Below are positions 23,599-31,216 of a stretch of 64,000 bases of DNA, piece by piece. The notes below the pieces were generated by a model, which had not been told where the DNA came from, did no database searches, and saw only the letters and a list, made by a program, of their open reading frames with translations. The translations under genes were made by a program, and so were the position numbers. The stretch covers positions 1 to 64,000 of the forward strand of contig JAFZQZ010000113.1 of NCBI GenBank assembly GCA_017620135.1, read 5' to 3'. Positions within the stretch are counted from its first letter, which is position 1. The number at the start of each line of letters is the position of its first letter. The stretch comes from Bacillota bacterium (GTDB taxonomy: Bacteria > Bacillota > Clostridia > Lachnospirales > Bianqueaceae).

Positions 23599-25884
23599 GT
23601 GAAAAAACGAATTCTTGCGGTTTTGATGATTTTCGTCCTGATGATCCAGCTTAGCGGATGCGGTCTGATCGAGGATATCCTTTTCGAGGATGAGGATCCC
23701 TGGTTTGAGGATTTATGGGACGATGACGAAGACTGGGATGATGATTGGGATGACTGGGATGACTGGGAAAGCGAGAGCAGTACCCATCAATCTTCCTATT
23801 ATACACAGGATAATTCCCACGAGGACTCTTCCGCGCCGGACGGTCTTTCCATGGAGGTATCGGCGGAGACGGGCGAGATGCTGATCGACCGGCCGCAGCT
23901 TGCCAACGAAGCGTCGATGGGAGAAGAAGGGACCTGGACGATCTTCGTCTATCTCTGCGGAACGGATCTGGAATCCGATTTCTGGCAGGGCGGCGCGGGA
24001 ACTACGGATCTCGAAGAGATGAAGAAAGGCGTGTCCGGAGATAAGGTCCAGTTTGTCGTGGAGACCGGCGGAACGAATGTCCGCAGCAGCGACTATTTCG
24101 ACCGGGGCGTCAATCAGCGTTTCCTGGTGAAAGACGGTAAGGTCAGCAAAGTAGGGGAAGTGTCCCGAGCCGGCATGGGCCGGATCGCCACGCTGATCGC
24201 TTTCCTCGAATGGGGGATCCATCAGTATCCGGCGGAGCACATGGGCGTGATCTTCTGGAATCATGGCGGCGGCTCCATCACCGGGGTGTGCTTTGACGAG
24301 CTGGAGCAGAACGATTCGCTTTCTCTGACGGAGATGAATCAGGCGTTCCGCAGTGTCTTCGCCAAGATGACCGACCGGTTCGAGTTCATCGGCTTCGACG
24401 CCTGTCTGATGGGAAGTATCGAGGCCGCGAATATTCTGGCTTCCTACGCGGATTATATGATCGGGTCCGTCGAAACGGAGCCCGGCGGCGGATGGGATTA
24501 TGAGGCGATCGGGAAATACCTTTCCTCCAATCCCAAGGCGGACGGACTGGCGGTTGGTAAAGTGATCTGTGACAGCTTTATGAAAGCCTGCCAGTCGGAC
24601 GGCGATATCGATCTGTCGACACTTTCGGTCATCGATCTTCGGAAAGTGGATGATTTCCTGATCAAGTTCAATACGTTCGCTCACGGTTTTTATGATGCCG
24701 GATCAGAAGTGTCGAAACTGACCGAGATGGTGCGCGGGATCGAGAGCGCCGACAACTTCGGCGGCAACAATAAGTCGGAAGGCTACACGAACATGGTCGA
24801 TCTTGCCGGCATCATCCGTGCCTGCGGCAAGTACGGCACCGGGACGGCGGAAGTGCTGAAAGCGCTGGAGGACTGTGTGGTCTATAAGGTGAGCGGATCC
24901 GTCCATCGTTCTTCCTGCGGCCTTTCCATGTATTATCCGCTGGAAGTGCAGGGTTCCTCCGAACTGAAGACCTTCGCGGAGATCTGTATCAGCCCTTATT
25001 ATCTTTCCTTTGTCGACCGTCAGGCGCAGGGTAACGTGCTGACCGCATCCGAGGAAGAGTATGAGGATGACACCTGGTTCGACGAAGACGGACTCTGGAA
25101 CTGGTTCTGGGAAGACTGGGATGAAGATTATGAAGACTGGGATGACTACGAGGATCAATGGGACGAAGATTATTATCCTTATGAGGATTACTTCGCGTAC
25201 GCCGATGTGATGGAAGTGACCGGTGAAAGCCCGCTGATTACGTTCAAGGTCGAACCTCAGTTTGATGAGAATGGGTATTACTACTTTATTCTGGATGAAT
25301 CCGGCCTTTCCTATGCAGCGGATGTCTATGCCTACGTCTTTGAGATGTCCGCGGATGAGATGGATTTCATCGAGCTCGGCGAGACCTACGATATCTACGC
25401 TGACTGGAAAAAGGGTGAGTTTGCCGACAACATGGACGGTTACTGGCTCTCGCTGCCGGACGGGCAGAATCTGGCGACCTATATCGTCCAGGCAGAAGAC
25501 GACTACATTATTTATACGTCACCGATCTACTACAACGGTGAGCAGATGTTCCTGAGACTTCGGCAGAACAGTGACTGGTCAGTCGTGGTGGAAGGCGTCT
25601 GGGAAGGTATCGACGAATCCGGCGCCGCCGGCAGGAATCTGATCCAGCTGAAGGATGGCGACGTGATCATCCCGCGCTACTACAGCTATACCGTGGATGA
25701 TTTCGAGGAAGGTGCCTACATGGGCGAGGAATACAAGGTCAGGGGCACGCTTCAGATCTACTACGATCTGCTCGAACCCGGCGATTACTACTATATGTTC
25801 TGCATCGACGATATCTACAACGACTACTACCTGTCCGATGCCGTCATCTTCACGATCGACGAAGAAGGCGGAGTGTGGTTCTGA
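23599..25884 (+). CDS. Clostripain-family (C11) cysteine peptidase lipoprotein
   Basis: A 761-residue exported lipoprotein, GTG start after AGGAAGGTGA. The signal peptide ends at the lipobox LSGC (about residue 22). Residues 25-60 are a striking Asp/Glu/Trp tract (DDDWDDWDDWESE). The C11 peptidase domain (about 110-480) has the catalytic histidine in FWNHGGGS (about 217) and cysteine in FDACLMGS (about 264), and DLESDFWQGGAGT resembles the family N-terminal strand. A second Asp/Trp/Tyr-rich segment (about 490-535) precedes a C-terminal beta-rich domain (about 545-761) of unknown fold. Clostripain-like enzymes cut after Arg or Lys. It is a single-gene unit. Confidence 0.88.
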   Translation: MKKRILAVLMIFVLMIQLSGCGLIEDILFEDEDPWFEDLWDDDEDWDDDWDDWDDWESESSTHQSSYYTQDNSHEDSSAPDGLSMEVSAETGEMLIDRPQLANEASMGEEGTWTIFVYLCGTDLESDFWQGGAGTTDLEEMKKGVSGDKVQFVVETGGTNVRSSDYFDRGVNQRFLVKDGKVSKVGEVSRAGMGRIATLIAFLEWGIHQYPAEHMGVIFWNHGGGSITGVCFDELEQNDSLSLTEMNQAFRSVFAKMTDRFEFIGFDACLMGSIEAANILASYADYMIGSVETEPGGGWDYEAIGKYLSSNPKADGLAVGKVICDSFMKACQSDGDIDLSTLSVIDLRKVDDFLIKFNTFAHGFYDAGSEVSKLTEMVRGIESADNFGGNNKSEGYTNMVDLAGIIRACGKYGTGTAEVLKALEDCVVYKVSGSVHRSSCGLSMYYPLEVQGSSELKTFAEICISPYYLSFVDRQAQGNVLTASEEEYEDDTWFDEDGLWNWFWEDWDEDYEDWDDYEDQWDEDYYPYEDYFAYADVMEVTGESPLITFKVEPQFDENGYYYFILDESGLSYAADVYAYVFEMSADEMDFIELGETYDIYADWKKGEFADNMDGYWLSLPDGQNLATYIVQAEDDYIIYTSPIYYNGEQMFLRLRQNSDWSVVVEGVWEGIDESGAAGRNLIQLKDGDVIIPRYYSYTVDDFEEGAYMGEEYKVRGTLQIYYDLLEPGDYYYMFCIDDIYNDYYLSDAVIFTIDEEGGVWF

Positions 25885-25909
25885 TGACATACTACCGAAA
25901 TGGCATAAT

Positions 25910-25941
25910 GCACTAAAAAGTCAAATGAATTTTGTGCTTTT
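25910..25941 (+). terminator. Terminator after the C11 peptidase gene
   Basis: GCAC..AAAA pairs with TTTT GTGC and is followed by TTTTT. Confidence 0.6.
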
Positions 25942-25987
25942 TGGATGGCATTCAGGCCGATAAATCAGTATAATATCTTCAAGAAAA

Positions 25988-26024
25988 ATCTTTAAGCCGA
26001 TACAGAGAGATCGGTAAGGTTGGT
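25988..26024 (+). promoter_or_regulatory. PyrR-binding anti-antiterminator element
   Basis: TTTAAGCCGATACAGAGAG, then ATCGGTAAGG, closely matches the PyrR binding-loop consensus of Gram-positive pyr leaders (TTTAA.., AGAGAG in the loop, then ..AAGG); the stem GCCGAT/ATCGGT encloses the loop. A TATAAT box lies at about 25971-25976, so this is the very start of the transcript. UMP-bound PyrR is expected to stabilise it and cause termination. Confidence 0.75.
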
Positions 26025-26046
26025 AGGAGAATCATATTGGAAAAAC

Positions 26047-26078
26047 CATGCCTTGCCGAGAAACGGCAAGGCATTTTT
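26047..26078 (+). terminator. Leader attenuator terminator of pyrR
   Basis: ATGCCTTGCCG pairs with CGGCAAGGCAT around AGAAA and is followed by TTTTT, upstream of the pyrR GTG. It is the terminator arm of the PyrR attenuation switch. Confidence 0.85.
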
Positions 26079-26126
26079 CAGTTGTGCGCCAGGCGGCGCC
26101 TTGACAAAAAAGATGGGAGGAAAGAC

Positions 26127-26669
26127 GTGGAACGGTATAAGGCGACGCTCATGGATGACAAAGCGGTAAGCCGGGCTCTTCGGCGTATCTCCCATGAGAT
26201 CGTGGAACATAACAACGGAGCGGAGAATGTCGTGATCGTGGGCATCCGCCGGCGGGGCGTTTCGCTCGCCAAGGTGATCGCGGTGAACATCGCCTCGATC
26301 GAAGGGACGAAGGTCCCGGTCGGCGCGCTGGATATCACGTTCTACCGGGATGACCTCGAGAAAAGGACGGAATCTCCTGTCGTCAAGGAAACAAAGATCC
26401 CCTTTGAGATCACCGGGCGGCACGTGATCCTCGTCGATGATGTGCTCTACACGGGACGGACCGCTTCCGCGGCGCTCGACGCGCTGAAAGAAAGAGGCCG
26501 CGCGGGTTCGATCCAGCTGGCGGTGCTCGTGGACCGCGGGCACAGGGAACTGCCGATCCGCGGCGATTATGTGGGAAAGAACGTTCCCACTTCCAGACAG
26601 GAGATCATTGAGGTGAAGATCCCCCCGTTCGAGGATTACACCGCGGTCGAACTTTATGAGACAGTCTAA
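26127..26669 (+). CDS. pyrR: PyrR: pyr attenuation regulator / uracil phosphoribosyltransferase
   Basis: A bifunctional RNA-binding regulator that senses UMP and also has weak uracil phosphoribosyltransferase activity. With the GTG at 26127 the product has 180 residues, the family norm; GGGAGG lies six bases upstream. It contains ALRRISHEI near 16-24, TFYRDDL near 72 and the PRPP loop [16 protein letters not shown] near 98-113. An upstream TTG would extend it through the attenuator and is rejected. The next gene is a uracil permease, so PyrR controls its own unit and probably uracil uptake. Confidence 0.94.
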   Translation: MERYKATLMDDKAVSRALRRISHEIVEHNNGAENVVIVGIRRRGVSLAKVIAVNIASIEGTKVPVGALDITFYRDDLEKRTESPVVKETKIPFEITGRHVILVDDVLYTGRTASAALDALKERGRAGSIQLAVLVDRGHRELPIRGDYVGKNVPTSRQEIIEVKIPPFEDYTAVELYETV

Positions 26670-26685
26670 AATGGTCAAGGTAAAG

Positions 26686-26719
26686 GACAAAGCGGTCGTC
26701 CGACTGATTTGTTTTTTGC
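26686..26719 (+). terminator. Probable terminator between pyrR and uraA
   Basis: ACAAA/TTTGT plus CGGTC/GACTG pair around a small loop and are followed by TTTTTT. It lies 17 bases after the pyrR stop. Confidence 0.6.
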
Positions 26720-26739
26720 CTTAACCGTTTAGATAAAGG

Positions 26740-26770
26740 CCGGATGCCGATCTTCGGGATCGGTGTCCGG
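26740..26770 (+). other. Strong hairpin in the uraA leader
   Basis: A 13-pair stem CCGGATGCCGATC/GATCGGTGTCCGG closes a TTCGG loop. No T-run follows and no AGAGAG PyrR motif is present. It is about 55 bases before the uraA start. Its role could be mRNA stabilisation or part of an unrecognised switch. Confidence 0.6.
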
Positions 26771-26826
26771 TCTGACCAATATTTAAACTGTGTCTGTTGG
26801 CACAAAATATCAGGAGGGTACTATCT

Positions 26827-28164
26827 ATGAAACTCGTTTACACAATCGAAGACAAGCCCGGATTTGGGAAAACACTCGTTTTCGCTTTCCAGCAGCTGCT
26901 TGCCATCATGGCCGCTACCATCGCGGTTCCCGCCATTATTGGTAACGGTATGTCTCCCACCGCGGCCCTGTTTGGCGCCGGTGTTGGAACCATCGTCTAT
27001 CTGCTGTTCACCAGATCCAAGAGCCCGGTCTTCCTGGGAAGTTCCTTTGCTTTCATCGGTTCGATGTTTGCGGCTTTTGCCGGCGCGGCTTCTGTCGCGG
27101 GCGGTTATCTTGGTCTGATCCTCGGCGCTCTGTTCGCGGGTCTTGTCTATGTTATTCTTGCGCTGGTCGTTAAAGCGGTCGGCACCGCGTGGGTCGACAA
27201 ACTGATGCCTGCGGTCGTTATCGGACCTACGGTTGCGATCATCGGACTGTCTCTGGCCGGCAATGCGGTCGGCGACCTGATGAGCGGCAATGTCGCGGTC
27301 GACGGCGCTCAGCTTGCTTCTCCCTACATCTGCCTGATCTGCGGTCTGGTCACCCTGTTCACCACCATGGCCTGCAACGTCTTCGGTAAGAAGATGATCA
27401 AGATGATCCCATTCATTATCGGTATCGTAGTCGGTTATGCCCTGGCCGCCATCTTCACCGCCATCGGCTTCGCCGCCAATATCGACGCGCTGAAGATCAT
27501 CGACTTCTCCAAGTTCGAGTCCATGACCTGGATCCCGGATTTCACCTTCCTGACTGCTTTCAAGGGCTTTGGTGATCTTTCCGCTTCCTATATCGTGACC
27601 CTCCTGGCTGCCTACGCGCCGGTTTCCTTCGTTGTTTTTGCTGAGCACATCGCGGACCACAAGAACCTTTCCTCTATCATCGAGCGTGACCTTCTGAAAG
27701 AGCCCGGTCTGGATCGCACTCTGCTCGGCGACGGTATCGGTTCCTTCTGCGGCGCCTTCTTTGGCGGCTGCCCCAACACCACTTACGGTGAGTCCGTCGG
27801 CTGCGTCGCCATCTCCGGCAACGCTTCCATCATCACCATCTGGTATACCGCTGTTCTGGCCATGGTCATCAGCTTCTTCGGCCCGTTCGCGACCTTCCTG
27901 TCCACTATCCCGAGCTGCGTCATGGGCGGTGTCTGCTTCGCTCTTTACGGATTCATCGCTGTCAGCGGTCTGAAAATGATCCAGAACGTCGACCTGAACC
28001 AGCATCCGAATATGTTCGTCGTGTCCGTGATCCTGATCGCCGGTATCGGCGGCATGAGCCTGAACTTCGGCTCCGTGACGATCACCGAAGTCGCCTGCGC
28101 GCTGATCCTTGGTATCATCACCAACGTCGTGCTGAAGAAGAAAGAGAAAGCGAAAGAAGAATAA
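26827..28164 (+). CDS. uraA: Uracil permease (NCS2 family)
   Basis: A 445-residue inner-membrane proton symporter importing uracil. The N-terminal MKLVYTIEDKPGFGK leads into about 12-14 membrane segments; ATIAVPAIIGNG (near 30) and the NCS2 signature TTYGESVGCVAISG (near 318) with the substrate-binding glutamate in FAEHIADHKNL (near 275) are clear. The ATG at 26827 has AGGAGG upstream. It follows pyrR and precedes a strong terminator. Confidence 0.94.
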   Translation: MKLVYTIEDKPGFGKTLVFAFQQLLAIMAATIAVPAIIGNGMSPTAALFGAGVGTIVYLLFTRSKSPVFLGSSFAFIGSMFAAFAGAASVAGGYLGLILGALFAGLVYVILALVVKAVGTAWVDKLMPAVVIGPTVAIIGLSLAGNAVGDLMSGNVAVDGAQLASPYICLICGLVTLFTTMACNVFGKKMIKMIPFIIGIVVGYALAAIFTAIGFAANIDALKIIDFSKFESMTWIPDFTFLTAFKGFGDLSASYIVTLLAAYAPVSFVVFAEHIADHKNLSSIIERDLLKEPGLDRTLLGDGIGSFCGAFFGGCPNTTYGESVGCVAISGNASIITIWYTAVLAMVISFFGPFATFLSTIPSCVMGGVCFALYGFIAVSGLKMIQNVDLNQHPNMFVVSVILIAGIGGMSLNFGSVTITEVACALILGIITNVVLKKKEKAKEE

Positions 28165-28200
28165 AAAGAGTTCAGCATCTGTCTGAAAAGTCGATTTACA

Positions 28201-28250
28201 AAAAGCCGATCTGCTGCGTTTATTTTGCGGCAGATCGGCTTTTCTTTTTT
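28201..28250 (+). terminator. Terminator after uraA
   Basis: AAAAGCCGATCTGC pairs with GCAGATCGGCTTTT around TGCGTTTATTTTGCG and is followed by a long T-rich run. Confidence 0.9.
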
Positions 28251-28291
28251 GTACCTGGCGGGGCAGGCTTCATCTTGGGGATGCTTGTCAG

Positions 28292-28640
28292 TTGCTCCCT
28301 GAGAGACGAGTTTTTCAAAATCACGCGTACCTGCTCCTTGAGAGTCCTGTTTTTCAAAATCGCACGTTTCGATTGCTCCGTGGAATAGACATTTTTCAAA
28401 ACCGCGCGTGTTTTGAGGACCTTCAGGCTTCTTTTTCCTGGCTTTTCCGCGCATTTGTGATAAATGCTGAATATACGGAGTATTGTCATAAAACGGATTA
28501 CGCGTGATTTTGATAAATGTTTGCTACAGGGAGCACCAACGCGTGGATTTGAAAAATGTTTGATTTGCAACGCCGCGTGATTTTGAAAAAAGGGCTTTTC
28601 ATGCCGCTTCTGTGTGTGATTGTGAAAAACGTTGATTCTG
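28292..28640. repeat. Head-to-head array of about 39-bp degenerate repeats
   Basis: Three plus-orientation units with core TTTTTCAAAATCxCGCG begin their cores at 28311, 28350 and 28392, each preceded by TGCTCC..GAGAG. After a spacer, at least four units in the opposite orientation (CGCGTGATTTTGAAAAA-like) begin at 28501, 28540, 28574 and 28613, and a weaker one lies near 28448. Periods are 34-42, mostly 39, a multiple of three, so frames stay open through it. It fills the space between the uraA terminator and the GH3 terminator. No convincing gene lies here: the open frames simply translate the repeat. Confidence 0.8.
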
Positions 28641-28654
28641 CGGAGGACAGAAGC

Positions 28655-28697
28655 GGAAGAAAAAGAAAAGGCATGACCTGAGTTGGCCATGCCTTTT
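28655..28697 (-). terminator. Terminator of the GH3 gene
   Basis: On the minus strand AAAAGGCATG pairs with CATGCCTTTT and is followed by CTTTTTC, just after the GH3 stop. Confidence 0.85.
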
Positions 28698-28714
28698 CAA
28701 AAATAGCTGAGTGA

Positions 28715-31036
28715 TCAGACGCCTTTGTTTTCGGGCTCGGTGAGCGCGGGCGCGGAGTATTTCGCGACGCGGTCATCGTTGATGACACCGGCATAATTCA
28801 TACCGAAAGCAAAGTCATATTTGTGTCCGACGGAATCGGTATAGCACTCCATGTCTCTCGGGGTATCCTCGAACTGACGCTCGACATCATCCATGTCTTT
28901 GGGCATCTGCATGGGAAGAAGAGCACTGGGCTCGTCCACACCGGCCACGATCCTGGCCAGGGCTTCGGAGGAACCGGAGAAGGTGACGAGGATGCCGTCT
29001 ACCGCTGGTTCGAACTCATGGAAGCAAAGAGGCTTGCCGGTGAACATGGCGACCACGGAAGGAACGCCGAGTTCTTTGGCGATAGCGGCCGCGTCCAGGA
29101 TCTGATCGAGCTGTTCTTCGTTGGTGGTCAGGGCAGCCTGGCCGAAATAGGAACGGTTTTCCTTGGTGCCGTCCGGCAGGGTATCGCCGGCGATGGAGAC
29201 TTTTCTGACGAATGGGCCGTCAGCCACATAAGGACGGTACTGTCTGGTCAGCGGACGGAAAGCGGTGTCTTCCGCTTGTTCCTTCTGCGCGTCGCTGGTG
29301 ACAGCTTCATTGGCGTTGAATCCCTGAGCGGATTTACGGCTGTCCTGCGGGCTGGAGTTGCCGGGGTCTCTGGCCGGGATCAGGACCAGGTCGATGCCCT
29401 TAAGCTCTTCAGCGGTAAGACGGGTGATCTCGGTCCCTTCCACCTTATCGGTGACGACGTCGAAATATTTCTCGGCGATCGCCAGGCTGATCGGATAGGA
29501 GACCGCGGGTTCGGTCATCTTGCCGGGCTGGAAGGCGGTCACAAGATAATGCGGTGCTTCATACAGAGCCGGAATATAGACTTTCAGCCGTTTGTCGGAT
29601 TTTTTTACTGCGCCGTTCTCGTTCTTCAGCATGACGACAGCCTTGACCTGCGCGTCAAGCGCGGCTTTCTGTTTGTCGGGAGAGTTGACGTCCGCGAAGG
29701 CAGCGGCTTCATCGAGGTATGGATTCTCGAACAGTCCGGTCAGGAAATATCCCTGCAGGAGTCTTTGTGCGGACTGGGCAAAGGCTTTGTCCATGACTTC
29801 TTTGCCGACTTTTTCGCAGCCGAAACGGTAAGCGTCCATCAGGACATCGGGATTGGAGCAGCCGCCCATCTGGTCGACGCCGGCCATGATGGCGATGAAA
29901 GCTCTTTCGCCGGGTTCGACCTCGGGATCTTCGATATGAGCGCCCCATCCGCAGGAACGTTTGCCTTCCTTCATACCTTCGTTCAGAACCATCCAGTCGG
30001 TACAGACAACGCCGTTGAATCCGTAGCGGCCGCGAAGCAGTCCGTTGATCTTGTAGTTGGAGAATCCGGAACCGACGATCTCACCCAGAGAACCGTCATC
30101 GGTATAGGCGGCGGAGTAGCTGGACATGATCGCCTGAGCGGAACCGGTCTTGCCTTTCAGCTTAAAAGCGCCGTCGACGAAGGGGATCATCAGGGCTTCG
30201 AAGTTGTTGTTCGGATAGACCGCGTATTTACCGCCGTCCACATGGGCTTCACGGCCGCCTTCGCAGGAACCTTCACCGGTCCAGTGCTTGGCCATCGCGG
30301 TCATGGAGTCTTTGCCCCAGCCGAGGTCGTTGCCTTCATCGTCGTAGGTGCTCTGAAGGCCGTCGCAGAATGCGCGGACCATGTCTCTGGAAAGCGCGGG
30401 GTCTTCGCCGAACGTACCACTGTTTCTGAACCAGCGGGGATCGGAAGAAATATCGACCTGAGGCGCCAGGAAGCAGGCTACCCCGAGATCTCTTAATTCT
30501 TTTGACTGACATTTGGCGGACTCGAAAGCGATCTCAGGATCAAAGGTCGCCGCAAGGCCGAGGTTTCCGGGCCAGTCAGAGACGCCCTGACCGTTCCGGG
30601 GGTCGGAGGAGAAGTAACAGGGAATACCGAATTCCTTGCCTTCTACATACCGCTGCATGTTGTTGGACCAGGCGATCTGGATATCATCGGGAATACCGCC
30701 GCCTGCCGAGTTCAGGACGCTTCTAAGGTGCTTGTCAAGGAAGGTCTTCTGTTCTTCGTTGACTTCCGCCGTGACTTTAAACTGGTGAGCAGAGAAGCAC
30801 ATCAGGCCGGCTACCTGTTCGATGGACAGTCTCTTCGCAAGATCATCGGCTCTTTCTTCTGCCGGAAGCCGCCAATCTTCATAAGGGAGAAGCTCGCCCG
30901 TTCCGAGGAAATCTTTGAAGGCGAATCCGTCTTTCTCCAGGATCCTGATCCCGGAATCCGGACTGTAGCCTAAGGTTTTGCCTCCCTCATTCTCAATGAG
31001 GTTGAACTGATACGGTGTTTTGGTTTTTTTCCACAT
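28715..31036 (-). CDS. Glycoside hydrolase family 3 (beta-glycosidase)
   Basis: A 773-residue GH3 enzyme. The catalytic TIM-barrel domain (about 60-420) carries MAKHWTGEGSCEGGREAH near 247 and the nucleophile aspartate in VVCTDWMVLNEG near 347. The second alpha/beta domain (about 470-760) begins VVMLKNENGAV and ends with GKPLCFHE and EPSALLPMQMP. There is no signal peptide, so it works inside the cell on small beta-linked sugars. It is a single-gene unit with its own promoter. Substrate specificity (glucose, xylose or other) cannot be read here. Confidence 0.9.
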   Translation of the reverse strand: MWKKTKTPYQFNLIENEGGKTLGYSPDSGIRILEKDGFAFKDFLGTGELLPYEDWRLPAEERADDLAKRLSIEQVAGLMCFSAHQFKVTAEVNEEQKTFLDKHLRSVLNSAGGGIPDDIQIAWSNNMQRYVEGKEFGIPCYFSSDPRNGQGVSDWPGNLGLAATFDPEIAFESAKCQSKELRDLGVACFLAPQVDISSDPRWFRNSGTFGEDPALSRDMVRAFCDGLQSTYDDEGNDLGWGKDSMTAMAKHWTGEGSCEGGREAHVDGGKYAVYPNNNFEALMIPFVDGAFKLKGKTGSAQAIMSSYSAAYTDDGSLGEIVGSGFSNYKINGLLRGRYGFNGVVCTDWMVLNEGMKEGKRSCGWGAHIEDPEVEPGERAFIAIMAGVDQMGGCSNPDVLMDAYRFGCEKVGKEVMDKAFAQSAQRLLQGYFLTGLFENPYLDEAAAFADVNSPDKQKAALDAQVKAVVMLKNENGAVKKSDKRLKVYIPALYEAPHYLVTAFQPGKMTEPAVSYPISLAIAEKYFDVVTDKVEGTEITRLTAEELKGIDLVLIPARDPGNSSPQDSRKSAQGFNANEAVTSDAQKEQAEDTAFRPLTRQYRPYVADGPFVRKVSIAGDTLPDGTKENRSYFGQAALTTNEEQLDQILDAAAIAKELGVPSVVAMFTGKPLCFHEFEPAVDGILVTFSGSSEALARIVAGVDEPSALLPMQMPKDMDDVERQFEDTPRDMECYTDSVGHKYDFAFGMNYAGVINDDRVAKYSAPALTEPENKGV

Positions 31037-31098
31037 ACGGTTTACCTCCAGGGCTGTTTTGGGAACATCCGGCTCGCTCCGGATGTCAATTTTATTAT

Positions 31099-31127
31099 AT
31101 TATAACAAGCGAAACAGCCTCTGGCAA
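31099..31127 (-). promoter_or_regulatory. Promoter of the GH3 gene
   Basis: On the minus strand TTGCCA (31122-31127) and TATAAT (31099-31104) with a 17-base spacer. A hairpin ACATCCGG/CCGGATGT follows in the leader. Confidence 0.7.
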
Positions 31128-31141
31128 GCAGGGACTTATGC

Positions 31142-31170
31142 TTGAAAAAAGTCCCGGAAAAAAGTATAAT
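31142..31170 (+). promoter_or_regulatory. Promoter of aspS
   Basis: TTGAAA (31142-31147) and TATAAT (31165-31170) with a 17-base spacer; back-to-back with the GH3 promoter. No T-box leader is present. Confidence 0.7.
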
Positions 31171-31216
31171 ATCCATGTTTTACTATTAGGCATATTACGA
31201 ATACGGAGATCATCAG

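Noticed and set aside
28292-28640. CRISPR array
   Set aside because: Repeats are degenerate, occur in both orientations, have no unique spacers of even size, and no cas gene is present.
28220-28690. Open frame of 156 codons on the minus strand, also smaller plus-strand frames
   Set aside because: Its translation is just the 39-bp DNA repeat read as 13-residue repeats, it spans two terminators, and lacks a ribosome-binding site.
28823-30496. Plus-strand frame of 557 codons antisense to the GH3 gene
   Set aside because: Shadow frame; the minus-strand protein has full GH3 motifs.
31171-31216. T-box leader of aspS
   Set aside because: The leader is only about 40 bases, too short for specifier and antiterminator stems.
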